From Psococerastis gibbosa (taxonomy: Eukaryota; Arthropoda; Insecta; Psocodea; Psocidae), in the NCBI GenBank assembly GCA_963971405.1, contig CAXART010000011.1, positions 62,001 through 126,000 on the forward strand: a DNA stretch of 64,000 bases, given 5' to 3'. Both the position numbers and the translations under genes were made by a program. Below are positions 10,501 through 20,104 of the stretch, in pieces. The notes beneath the pieces were generated by a model that made no database searches, was not told where the DNA came from, and was given only the letters and a program-made list of their open reading frames with translations. How positions within the stretch are numbered: position 1 is the stretch's first letter; the number at the start of each line of letters is the position of its first letter.

Positions 10501-13500
10501 CTATTTACGTATTTTATTTTTTTAAAGGTTTTAAAAAGATACAGGTGTCTTAATTTTGCTTATTTTGGCTCATTGTATTGTACCTGACATTGAGCAATTG
10601 CTCCTGCGTGTTCATCGGTGTAAATGTAGCTAAAAAAAATTCATTCGACAAGAATAAGAAAATTAGCTATATACTTATTTTATTTTTTTTAAAGGTCTTG
10701 ATATGACACGGGTGTCTTAATTTGGCTTATTTTGGCTCATTGTATTGCAATTAACATTTTGCAATTGCTCCTGCGTGTTCATCGGTGCAAATGTAGCTAA
10801 AAAAATTCATTCGACAAGAATAAGAAAAATAGCTAATTACTTATTTTATTTTTTTTAAAGGTTTTAAAAAGATATAGGTGTCTTAAGTTTGCTTATTTTG
10901 GCTCATTGTATTGTACTTAACATTGAGCAATTGTTCCTGCGTGTTCATCGGTGTAAATGTAGCTAAAAAAAATTCATTCGACAAGAATAAGAAAAATAGC
11001 TATTTACTTATTTTATTTTTTTTAAAGGTCTTAAAAAGATATAGGTGTCTAAATTTTGCTTATTTTGGCTCATTGTATTGTACTTAACATTGAGCAATTG
11101 CTCCTGCGTGTTCATCGGTGTAAATGTAGCTAAAAAAAATTCATTCGACAAGAATAAGAAAATTAGCTATATACTTATTTTATTTTTTTTAAAGGTCTTG
11201 ATATGACACGGGTGTCTTAATTTGGCTTATTTTGGCTCATTGTATTGTAATTAACATTGAGCAATTGCTTCTGCGTGTTCATCGTTGTAAATGTAGCTAA
11301 AAAAAATTCATTCGACAAGAATAAGAAAAATGGCTATTTACTTATTTTATTTTTTTAAAGGTTTTAAAAGGATATAGGTGTCATAATTTTGCTTATTTCG
11401 GCTCAATGTATTGTACTTAACATTGAGAAATTGTTCCTGCGTGTTCATCGGTGTAAATGTAGCTAAAAAAAATTCATTCGACAAGAATAAGAAAAATAGC
11501 TATTTACTTATTTTATTTTTTTAAAAGGTCTTATAAAGATATAGGTGTCTTAATTTTGCTTATTTATGCTCACTGTATTGTACTTAACATTGGCCACTTG
11601 CTCCTGCGTGTTCATCGGTGTAAATGTAGCTACAAAAAATTCATTCGACAAGAATAAGAAAAATAGCTATATACTTATTTTTTTTTTTTAAAGGTCTTGA
11701 TATGATATGAGTGTCTTAATTTTGCTTATTTTGGCTCATTGTATTGTACTTAACATTGAGCAATTGCTCCTGCGTGTTCATCGGTGTAAATGTAGCTAAA
11801 AAAAATTCATTCGACAAGAATAAGAAAAATAGCTATTTACTTATTTTATTTTTTTAAAGGTTTTAAAAAGATATAGGTGTCTTAATTTTGCTTATTTTGG
11901 CTCATTGTATTGTACTTAACATTGAGCAACTGTTCCTGCGTGTTCATCGGTGTAAATGTAGCTAAAAAAAATTCATTCGACAAGAATAAGAAAAATAGCT
12001 ATTTACTTATTTTATTTTTTTTAAAGGTCTTAAAAAGATATAGGTGTCTTAATTTTGCTTATTTAGGCTCACTGTATTGTACTTAACATTGACCACTTGC
12101 TCCTGCGTGTTCATCGGTGTAAATGTAGCTACAAAAAATTCATTCGACAAGAATACGAAAAATTGCTATATACTTATTTTATTTTTTTTAAAGGTCTTGA
12201 TATGACACGGGTGTCTTAATTTGGCTTATTGTGGCTCACTGTATTGTAATTAACATTGAGCAATTGCTCCAGCGTGTTCATCGGTGTAAATGTAGCTAAA
12301 AAAAATTCATTCGACAAGAATAAGAAAAATAGCTATTTACGTATTTTATTTTTTTAAAGGTTTTAAAAAGATACAGGTGTCTTAATTTTGCTTATTTTGG
12401 CTCATTGTATTGTACCTGACATTGAGCAATTGCTCCTGCGTGTTCATCGGTGTAAATGTAGCTAAAAAAAATTCATTCGACAAGAATAAGAAAATTAGCT
12501 ATATACTTATTTTATTATTTTTAAAGGTCTTGATATGACACGGGTGTCTTAATTTGGCTTATTTTTGCTCATTGTATTGCAAAAAACATTTAGCAATTGC
12601 TCCAGCGTGTTCATCGGTGCAAATGTAGCTAAAAAAATTCATTCGACAAGAATAAGAAAAATAGCTAATTACTTATTTTATTTTTTTTAAAGGTTTTAAA
12701 AAGATATAGGTGTCTTAAGTTTGCTTATTTTGGCTCATTGTATTGTACTTAACATTGAGCAATTGTTCCTGCGTGTTCATCGGTGTAAATGTAGCTAAAA
12801 AAAATTCATTCGACAAGAATAAGAAAAATAGCTATTTACTTATTTTATTTTTTTTAAAGGTCTTAAAAAGATATAGGTGTCTAAATTTTGCTTATTTTGG
12901 CTCATTGTATTGTACTTAACATTGAGCAATTGCTCCTGCGTGTTCATCGGTGTAAATGTAGCTAAAAAAAATTCATTCGACAAGAATAAGAAAAATAGCT
13001 ATATACTTCTTTTCTTTTTTAAAGGTCTTTAAAAGATATGGGTGACTTAATATTGCTTATTTTGCTCACTGTACTGAATCTAACATTAGGCAATTGCTCC
13101 TGCGTGTTCATCGGTGTAAATGTAGCTAAAAAAAATTCATTCGATAAGAATAAGAAAAATAGCTATTTACTTATTTTATTTTTTTAAAGGTCTTAAAAAG
13201 ATATAGGTGTCTTAATTTTGCTTATTTAGGCTCATTGTATTGTACTTAACATTGGCCACTTGCTCCTGCGTGTTCGCCGGTGTAAATGTAGCTACAAAAA
13301 ATTCATTCGACAAGAATACGAAAAATAGCTATATACTTATTTTTTTCTTATAAAGGTCTTGATATGATATGAGTGTCTTAATTTTGCTTATTTTGGCTCA
13401 TTGTATTGTACTTAACATTGAGCAATTGCTCCTGCGTGTTCATCGGTGTAAATGTAGCTAAAAAAAATTCATTCGACAAGAATAAGAAAAATAGCTATTT

Positions 13501-14523
13501 ACTTATTTTATTTTTTTTAAAGGTTTTAAAAAGATATAGGTGTCTTAAGTTTGCTTATTTTGGCTCACTGTATTGTACTTAACATTGAGCAATTGTTCCT
13601 GCGTGTTCATCGGTGTAAATGTAGCTAAAAAAAATTCATTCGACAAGAATAAGAAAAATAGCTATTTACTTATTTTATTTTTTTTAAAGGTCTTAAAAAG
13701 ATATAGGTGTCTAAATTTTGCTTATTTTGGCTCACTGTATTGTACTTAACATTGAGCAATTGCTCCTGCGTGTTCATCGGTGTAAATGTAGCTAAAAAAA
13801 ATTCATTCGACAAGAATAAGAAAATTAGCTATATACTTATTTTATTTTTTTTAAAGGTCTTGATATGACACGGGTGTCTTAATTTGGCTTATTTTGGCTC
13901 ATTGTATTGTAATTAACATTGAGCAATTGCTTCTGCGTGTTCATCGTTGTAAATGTAGCTAAAAAAAATTCATTCGACAAGAATAAGAAAAATGGCTATT
14001 TACTTATTTTATTTTTTTAAAGGTTTTAAAAGGATATAGGTGTCATAATTTTGCTTATTTCGGCTCAATGTATTGTACTTAACATTGAGAAATTGTTCCT
14101 GCGTGTTCATCGGTGTAAATGTAGCTAAAAAAAATTCATTCGACAAGAATAAGAAAAATAGCTATTTACTTATTTTATTTTTTTAAAAGGTCTTATAAAG
14201 ATATAGGTGTCTTAATTTTGCTTATTTATGCTCACTGTATTGTACTTAACATTGGCCACTTGCTCCTGCGTGTTCATCGGTGTAAATGTAGCTACAAAAA
14301 ATTCATTCGACAAGAATAAGAAAAATAGCTATATACTTATTTTTTTTTTTAAAGGTCTTGATATGATATGAGTGTCTTAATTTTGCTTATTTTGGCTCAT
14401 TGTATTGTACTTAACATTGAGCAATTGCTCCTGCGTGTTCATCGGTGTAAATGTAGCTAAAAAAAATTCATTCGACAAGAATAAGAAAAATAGCTATTTA
14501 CTTATTTTATTTTTTTAAAGGTT

Positions 14524-16324
14524 TTAAAAAGATATAGGTGTCTTAATTTTGCTTATTTAGGCTCACTGTATTGTACTTAACATTGACCACTTGCTCCTGC
14601 GTGTTCGTCGGTGTAAATGTAGCTACAAAAAATTCATTCGACAAGAATACGAAAAATTGCTATATACTTATTTTATTTTTTTTAAAGGTCTTGATATGAC
14701 ACGGGTGTCTTAATTTGGCTTATTGTGGCTCACTGTATTGTAATTAACATTGAGCAATTGCTCCAGCGTGTTCATCGGTGTAAATGTAGCTAAAAAAAAT
14801 TCATTCGACAAGAATAAGAAAAATAGCTATTTACGTATTTTATTTTTTTAAAGGTTTTAAAAAGATACAGGTGTCATAATTTTGCTTATTTTGGCTCATT
14901 GTATGGTACTTAATATTAAACAATAGCTCCTGCGTGTTCATCGGTTTAAATGTTGCTAAAAAAAATTCATTCGACAAGAATAAAAAAAATAGCTATTTAC
15001 TTATTTTATTTTTTTTAAAGGTCTTGATATGATAAGGGTGTCTTAATTTTGCTTATTTTGGCTTATTGTATTGTACTTAACATTGAACAATTGCTCCTGC
15101 GTGTTCATCGGTGTAAATGTAGCTAAAAAAAATTCATTCGACAAGAATAAGAAAAATAGCTATATACTTCTTTTTTTTTTTAAAGGTCTTTAAAAGATAT
15201 AGGTGTCTTAATTTTGCTTATTTTGGCTCAATGTATTGTATTTAATATTGAGCAATTGCTCCTGCGTGTTCGTCGGTGTAAATGTAGCTTAAAAAAATTC
15301 ATACGGCAAGAATACGAAAAATAGCTATTTACTTATTTTATTTTTTTTAAAGGTCTTGAAAAGATATGGGTGTCTTAATATTGCTTATTTTGTCTCACTG
15401 TACTGAATCTAACATTAGGCAATTGCTCCTGCGTGTTCATCGGTGTAAATGTAGCTAAAAAAAATTCATTCGATAAGAATAAGAAAAATAGCTATTTACT
15501 TATTTTATTTTTTTAAAGGTCTTAAAAAGATATAGGTGTCTTAATTTTGCTTATTTAGGCTCATTGTATTGTACTTAACATTGGTCACTTGCTCCTGCGT
15601 GTTCGCCGGTGTAAATGTAGCTACAAAAAATTCATTCGACAAGAATACGAAAAATAGCTATATACTTATTTTTTTCTTATAAAGGTCTTGATATGATATT
15701 AGTGTCTTTATTTTGCTTATTTTGGCTCATTGTATTGTACTTAACATTGAGCAATTGCTCCTGCGTGTTCATCGGTGTAAATGTAGCTAAAAAAAATTCA
15801 TTCGACAAGAATAAGAAAAATTGCTATTTACTTATTTTATTTTTTTTAAAGGTTTTAAAAAGATATAGGTGTCTTTATATTGTTTATATTGGCTCATTGT
15901 ATTGTACTTAACATTGAGCAATTGTTCCTGCGTGTTCATCGGTGTAAATGTAGCTAAAAAAAATTCATTCGACAAGAATAAGAAAAATAGCTATTTACTT
16001 ATTTTATTTTTTTTAAAGGTTTTAAAAAGATATAGGTGTCTTAATTTTGCTTATTTTGGCTCAATGTATTGTACGTAACATTGAGAAATTGTTCCTGCGT
16101 GTTCATCGGTGTAAATGTAGCTAAAAAAAATTCATTCGACAAGAATAAGAAAAATAGCTATTTACTTATTTTATTTTTTTAAAAGGTCTTATAAAGATAT
16201 AGGTGTCTTAATTTTGCTTATTTATGCTCACTGTATTGTACTAAACATTGGCCACTTGCTCCTGCGTGTTCATCGGTGTAAATGTAGCTACAAAAAATTC
16301 ATTCGACAAGAATAAGAAAAATAG
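14524..16324 (+). repeat. Higher-order block E, copy 2
   Basis: Near-identical copy of 8700-10500 at +5,824 bp. Unlike copy 1, it is followed by the expected GACACGGG-type monomer, and it is in that monomer that the retrotransposon inserted at 16449. Window bases 1-305 are a further relative at offset 16,143 that runs straight through the insertion point, giving an unoccupied version of the same site. Confidence 0.85.
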
Positions 16325-16448
16325 CTATATACTTATTTTATTTTTTTTAAAGGTCTTGATATGACACGGGTGTCTTAATTTGGCTTATTGTGGCTCACTG
16401 TATTGTAATTAACATTGAGCAATTGCTCCAGCGTGTTCATCGGTGTAA

Positions 16449-16466
16449 CTTGACTTACTTGACTTA
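16449..16466 (-). repeat. LINE 3' tail: two TAAGTCAAG units, including the stop codon
   Basis: Read on the element strand, the ORF ends ...CAGCCACCA and is followed by TAAGTCAAG twice. The first TAA (16464-16466) is the stop codon, so the 3' UTR is essentially the tandem tail. Right after it the satellite continues as TTACACCG. RTE elements are known for short 3' UTRs ending in short tandem repeats instead of poly(A), used when the element's RNA is primed at the target. No polyadenylation signal is seen just downstream. Confidence 0.85.
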
Positions 16467-19403
16467 TGGTGGCTGGGTGGGTCCGGGGGGACCTTTCGCC
16501 GCGTACACACAAGCTCGCCATCTCTTTCGGTCATGCGCCGTCTCTCTCCAGCTCTGACGATCAATGCCCGCTTTATCTAGGTCGACCATGGCCTGGTCGA
16601 ACCATCTTCTTCGTGGTCTTCCTCTTCCTCTCTGACCGTCAGGCAAAGCGTCTAGTACTCTTAGAGGTGCTCTGGAACGTTCCATCCTCGCTACATGGCC
16701 AAGCCATTGGAGTCTTCGAGCTCGGAGTTCGGATAGCACATCCGCTGATTTGTATAGCGCATATAGTTCTGCGTTGTGCCTGATGCGCCATCCTCTCTCG
16801 TCCATTACACCTCCAAATATTCTGCGGAGCATCTTTCGTTCGAAGACCATTAGTAGGTTTTCATCCCTTTTCTTTAGTGCCCAAGCTTCAGCTCCATACA
16901 AGAGGACTGGGCGGACTAGGGTCTTGTACAGTCTTGTCTTTGTTGTCCAGGAGAGTAAACGTGATCGGAATAGGCTACTCGTTTGGAAAAAGGCAACGTT
17001 TGCCGCCTTTACACGGCTCTTCACATCTACACTTGTGTCGTTTGTCTCTGTGACCACGGAGCCAAGGTAGCGGAAATCGCTGACTCGTTCGAAAGAGTAA
17101 TTGCCAGACTGTGCTTGCTGATGATGCTCTTCTTCCTTACTGAGTAAAAGGTACTTTGTTTTTTCAGCATTTACACTTAGGCCAACAGTGCTGGCTGCTT
17201 CTAATATTTTTGTGACCAGAGCTTCCGCGTCTTCTTTTTTGTGTGCTACAACATTTAGGTCATCCGCATACCCTAGGATCTTGATCAGGCCACCTAAGTC
17301 TACTCCACAATTCATGTCTCGGACACTCCGTACTACCTTCTCTAGCACCAGGTTGAATAACAGTGGTGATAAGCCATCCCCTTGCTTTACGCCTGTCTCT
17401 ACTTGGAAGGGGGCCGACAAGTTTCCCTCGACTATCACTCGCGCTCTAGATCCCATGACTGCAACTTGGGTCATTTTCAGTAGTTTCTTTGGGATACCAA
17501 ATTCTTCTAAGACTCTCCACAGTTTCATTCTCACAATAGAGTCATAGGCTTTGGAAAAATCCACAAAAATGTTATGGACATTTAAATTGTATTCCCAGCA
17601 CTTTTCAAAAATCAATCGGAGGGTAAACAGTTGATCGGTCGTTGATCGGTTTCTCCGAAAGCCGGCTTGATAGTCGCCTAATACCTCCTCCGCAAACGGG
17701 TTCAGTCTACTTAGGATAATGTTGGAAAGTACCTTATATCCAGTGCTCAAAAGCGATATTCCCCTGTAGTTACGACAGTCCGATTTGTCCCCCTTTTTGT
17801 AGATAGGTGTTATAAGTGCCTCATTCCAGTCATCCGGGATGCGTTCTTCACGCCATATCAGCAGTATAAGGTTATGCAGCTTCGTCAACAGTGCATCACC
17901 ACCGCACTTAAACAGTTCAGCCGGGATTTCGTCGGCTCCTGCCGCTTTGTTGTTTTTAAGCTTCTCTACTGCCTTTCTGACTTCTTCCCAACTAGGCTCA
18001 AGCACCATGGGTTCAGCTGTTTGCATTGGTGGGAGGTCTTGGTCACTACTGGATGCAGTGGGTACGTTTAGTAGGGTTTGAAAATATCTCCTCCATTGGT
18101 CCATGGATTCCTGTTGATCTGTAAGTAGGTTCCCATTGTTGTCTTTGATTAATGCTACACGGTCTCTCTGCCCTTTCATACTCTTAATTGTTCGGTACAT
18201 CTCCCTACTGTTGTTCACTATTCTGTTTTGTTCTATGCTAGAGACTTTTTGGTTTAGGTATCTTCTCTTTTCCCTCTTCAGACAGGTTTTCGTTTCGCGT
18301 CTCGTCCTGTGGTATTCTAACTTATTGGTTATGTCACCCGTATCTGCTATATATTTTAAAAAGGCTGCTTTCCTGCTTTCCACAGCTGCTTTGCATGCGT
18401 CATTGAACCATGCTTTCCGCCTTTTCCGTCTTCTTCCAAGGACAGCTGTTGCTGCTTCTTTCACAGTAGTTTTGACTTTCTCCCACATTCGTTCTACGTC
18501 CAACGCATCATCGTCCGCCAGGGCAGAGAACCTGTTATGTACCTCGACTTGGTATTCATTCTTTATGGCAGCATCACTTAGTCTGTCAAGGTTCCATGCA
18601 TTCTTTTTGGCTTGGCGTGCTCTCTTTTGTATAGTGATTCTATGGATGAAGCGGTAGATGACCAGGTAGTGGTCTGTGTCGCCATCGGCCCCTCTGTAGC
18701 TCCGCACGTCTATGATACTGCTTTGGTGTCGCCTATCGACTAACACGTGATCGATCTGGTTCGCTGTATAACCATCTGGAGATAACCATGTCTGCTTGTG
18801 CGCGTCTTTATGCGGGAACATAGTGCTTTTCACAAAATAGTTGACACTTGTGGCAAAGCTTGCTAGACGTACACCATTATCATTGCTCACCTCGTGAAGA
18901 CTGTGTTTTCCAACGTTTGGTTCCCAAATCTCCTCTCTGCCTAGTTTGGCATTGAAATCTCCAACTAGTAACTTTACGTCATACATTGGTACTGAGCTTA
19001 CAATACGTTCCACCTCCTCGTAATAAGCATCTTTTATTTCTGCCTCTGAGTCTTCAGTTGGCGCGTGCACATTAATTACCGTCACATTTTTAAACTTTCC
19101 CTTAATTCTAAGGGAACTCAAACGTTCGTTAATCGGGTTAAAAGATAAAACGTTGCATAGCAACTTGTCACTGACTAGAAATCCAGTCCCCAGGATCTTA
19201 CGACCCTGTTTATCACCACAGTAGAAAAATGTGTAGTTATCACATTTAGTAATGCCTTGACTAGGCCACCGCGCTTCTTGGATTGCACAAAGGTCCACCC
19301 GATAGCGCTTCAATTCACTAATCACAGTTTGTAGATCACCATCCGTAGCTAAGCTTCTCACGTTCCAGGTCGCAAAACGTACACCGAGTTTCCGAGGCTT
19401 CAT
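16464..19403 (-). CDS. RTE-type LINE polyprotein: AP-like endonuclease and reverse transcriptase, 979 aa
   Basis: Encodes the enzyme that nicks chromosomal DNA and copies the element's RNA onto the nick (target-primed reverse transcription). Residues about 8-250 form an endonuclease/exonuclease/phosphatase domain: TWNVRSL (N14), IQEARW (E43), NVHAPT (111-116), VGDFNAKLG (D149, N151), QIDHVLV (D218) and DTDHYLV (D244, H245), so the catalytic set looks complete. Residues about 260-480 are a basic, helical linker (RRRKRRK at 324-330). The reverse transcriptase covers about 484-755: RNYRGISLL (544-552), QAGFRRNRST (579-588), motif A FVDFSKAYD (D615), motif B GVKQGDGLSP (671-680), motif C GYADD (D714, D715; bases 17259-17270), motif D near 741-750 and FRYLGS (777-782). 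The C-terminal part has WLGHVARM (900-907) and RGRGRPRRRW. No CCHC finger or RNase H is seen. The ATG at 19403 is the first after an in-frame TAA at 19434-19436. No frameshift or internal stop. Assignment to the RTE clade is from family knowledge. Confidence 0.96.
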   Translation of the reverse strand: MKPRKLGVRFATWNVRSLATDGDLQTVISELKRYRVDLCAIQEARWPSQGITKCDNYTFFYCGDKQGRKILGTGFLVSDKLLCNVLSFNPINERLSSLRIKGKFKNVTVINVHAPTEDSEAEIKDAYYEEVERIVSSVPMYDVKLLVGDFNAKLGREEIWEPNVGKHSLHEVSNDNGVRLASFATSVNYFVKSTMFPHKDAHKQTWLSPDGYTANQIDHVLVDRRHQSSIIDVRSYRGADGDTDHYLVIYRFIHRITIQKRARQAKKNAWNLDRLSDAAIKNEYQVEVHNRFSALADDDALDVERMWEKVKTTVKEAATAVLGRRRKRRKAWFNDACKAAVESRKAAFLKYIADTGDITNKLEYHRTRRETKTCLKREKRRYLNQKVSSIEQNRIVNNSREMYRTIKSMKGQRDRVALIKDNNGNLLTDQQESMDQWRRYFQTLLNVPTASSSDQDLPPMQTAEPMVLEPSWEEVRKAVEKLKNNKAAGADEIPAELFKCGGDALLTKLHNLILLIWREERIPDDWNEALITPIYKKGDKSDCRNYRGISLLSTGYKVLSNIILSRLNPFAEEVLGDYQAGFRRNRSTTDQLFTLRLIFEKCWEYNLNVHNIFVDFSKAYDSIVRMKLWRVLEEFGIPKKLLKMTQVAVMGSRARVIVEGNLSAPFQVETGVKQGDGLSPLLFNLVLEKVVRSVRDMNCGVDLGGLIKILGYADDLNVVAHKKEDAEALVTKILEAASTVGLSVNAEKTKYLLLSKEEEHHQQAQSGNYSFERVSDFRYLGSVVTETNDTSVDVKSRVKAANVAFFQTSSLFRSRLLSWTTKTRLYKTLVRPVLLYGAEAWALKKRDENLLMVFERKMLRRIFGGVMDERGWRIRHNAELYALYKSADVLSELRARRLQWLGHVARMERSRAPLRVLDALPDGQRGRGRPRRRWFDQAMVDLDKAGIDRQSWRETAHDRKRWRACVYAAKGPPGPTQPP

Positions 19404-19476
19404 GTGTGTACGATTCGTAACCGGTAGGAAATTTTACGGGGATCGGGGGGTTAGCCCGACCCCCAACCCTCCCCAT
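19336..19476 (-). other. Upstream ORF 2 overlapping the LINE start (46 codons)
   Basis: A second upstream ATG at 19476 (MGRVGGRANPP...) lies at the edge of the G-quadruplex motif. It is out of frame with the main ORF, reads past the main ATG and stops at TGA 19336-19338 inside it. Overlapping upstream frames usually reduce translation of the downstream ORF. The sequence shows the frame; a regulatory effect is inference. Confidence 0.5.
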
Positions 19477-19516
19477 TTATCCGGACTTGGGACCGGCATG
19501 GCTTCCGCGGAAACAC
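19404..19516 (-). promoter_or_regulatory. LINE 5' leader: structured, with G-quadruplex motif
   Basis: 113 bp upstream of the main ATG. Read on the element's strand it contains, in order: a palindrome TTCCGCGGAA; a hairpin-capable stretch at 19479-19499 (CCGG-loop-CCGG, extended by AT/AT around one bulged G); four G-runs of 4, 3, 5 and 3 separated by 1-2 nt at 19455-19474, a textbook G-quadruplex pattern; then a C-run and CCCGTAAAATTTCC. Elements of this kind normally carry an internal promoter in this leader, and some RTE and R2-like LINEs have 5' ribozymes. I could not fold a complete HDV-like ribozyme here. The CCGGTCCCAAG...CCGGATAAA stretch resembles RTE leaders as I remember them, which is weak evidence. 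Confidence 0.6.
19434..19499 (-). other. Upstream ORF 1 in LINE leader (21 codons, same frame as main ORF)
   Basis: Starts at an ATG at 19499 (MPVPSPDKW...) and ends at TAA 19434-19436. It is in frame with the main ORF, with only ten codons between its stop and the main ATG at 19403. If ribosomes scan from the 5' end they meet this AUG first, so the main ORF would need leaky scanning, reinitiation or internal entry. It may also be the remains of a longer N-terminus. No peptide function is implied. Confidence 0.55.
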
Positions 19517-20104
19517 CATTCGACAAGAATAAGAAAAATAGCTATTTACGTATTTTATTTTTTTAAAGGTTTTAAAAAGATACAGGTGTCTTAATTTTGC
19601 TTATTTTGGCTCATTGTATTGTACCTGACATTGAGCAATTGCTCCTGCGTGTTCATCGGTGTAAATGTAGCTAAAAAAAATTCATTCGACAAGAATAAGA
19701 AAATTAGCTATATACTTATTTTATTTTTTTTAAAGGTCTTGATATGACACGGGTGTCTTAATTTGGCTTATTTTGGCTCATTGTATTGCAATTAACATTT
19801 TGCAATTGCTCCTGCGTGTTCATCGGTGCAAATGTAGCTAAAAAAATTCATTCGACAAGAATAAGAAAAATAGCTAATTACTTATTTTATTTTTTTTAAA
19901 GGTTTTAAAAAGATATAGGTGTCTTAAGTTTGCTTATTTTGGCTCATTGTATTGTACTTAACATTGAGCAATTGTTCCTGCGTGTTCATCGGTGTAAATG
20001 TAGCTAAAAAAAATTCATTCGACAAGAATAAGAAAAATAGCTATTTACTTATTTTATTTTTTTTAAAGGTCTTAAAAAGATATAGGTGTCTAAATTTTGC
20101 TTAT

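Larger units (their letters stand above)
1..16448 (+). repeat. Left satellite array, about 167-bp monomer in higher-order repeats
   Basis: Head-to-tail satellite with no unique DNA between copies. Successive occurrences of the landmark CGACAAGAAT lie 166-168 bp apart (161, 328, 494, 660, 828, 994, 1161, 1328, 1494), giving about 98 monomers in this arm. All copies read are in the same orientation. Monomer types are recognisable by their middle section: GATATGACACGGGTG, AAAAAGATATAGGTG, TATAAAGATATAGG and AAAAGATATGGGTGAC. These types recur in long ordered series rather than at random, which is higher-order repeat organisation. Nothing here supports a gene. The 167-nt period is not a multiple of three and stops occur in every frame over about two monomers. 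The array breaks off at GGTGTAA, where the retrotransposon begins. Confidence 0.97.
16449..19516 (-). mobile_element. RTE-type non-LTR retrotransposon (LINE), intact ORF
   Basis: A 3,068-bp insertion, clearly richer in G and C than the flanking satellite. It transcribes on the minus strand, with 5' end near 19516 and 3' end near 16449. It has a 113-bp 5' leader, one ORF of 979 codons with endonuclease and reverse transcriptase, and only about 15 nt after the stop codon. The tail is a tandem TAAGTCAAG repeat instead of poly(A). One ORF, about 3.1 kb, no gag-like ORF1, a tiny 3' UTR and a short-repeat tail together match the RTE clade of LINEs. Junctions were set by comparison with the duplicate satellite at 299-330: satellite stops at GGTGTAA and resumes at CATTCGAC, with 18 bp lost and no target-site duplication. 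The 5' end may be slightly truncated, which cannot be judged without other copies. The intact frame points to a young, possibly active copy. Confidence 0.95.

Noticed and set aside
16466..18657. Several plus-strand frames of 65-173 codons within 16466-18657
   Set aside because: They lie antisense to the intact endonuclease/reverse transcriptase ORF, which has all expected motifs. They show no family motif of their own.
19404..19516. HDV-like self-cleaving ribozyme at the LINE 5' end
   Set aside because: Such ribozymes occur in some RTE and R2 elements and the leader is structured, but I could not assemble the nested double-pseudoknot pairings from the sequence. A covariance-model search would decide.
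16449..19516. Host gene (craniofacial development protein 2-like)
   Set aside because: That name is a common mislabel for RTE-type LINE ORFs. The YADD reverse transcriptase, tandem tail and insertion into satellite show this is a retrotransposon.
16440..19530. Target-site duplication around the LINE
   Set aside because: Flanks GGTGTAA and CATTCGAC share no duplicated word. Comparison with the unoccupied twin shows loss of 18 bp.
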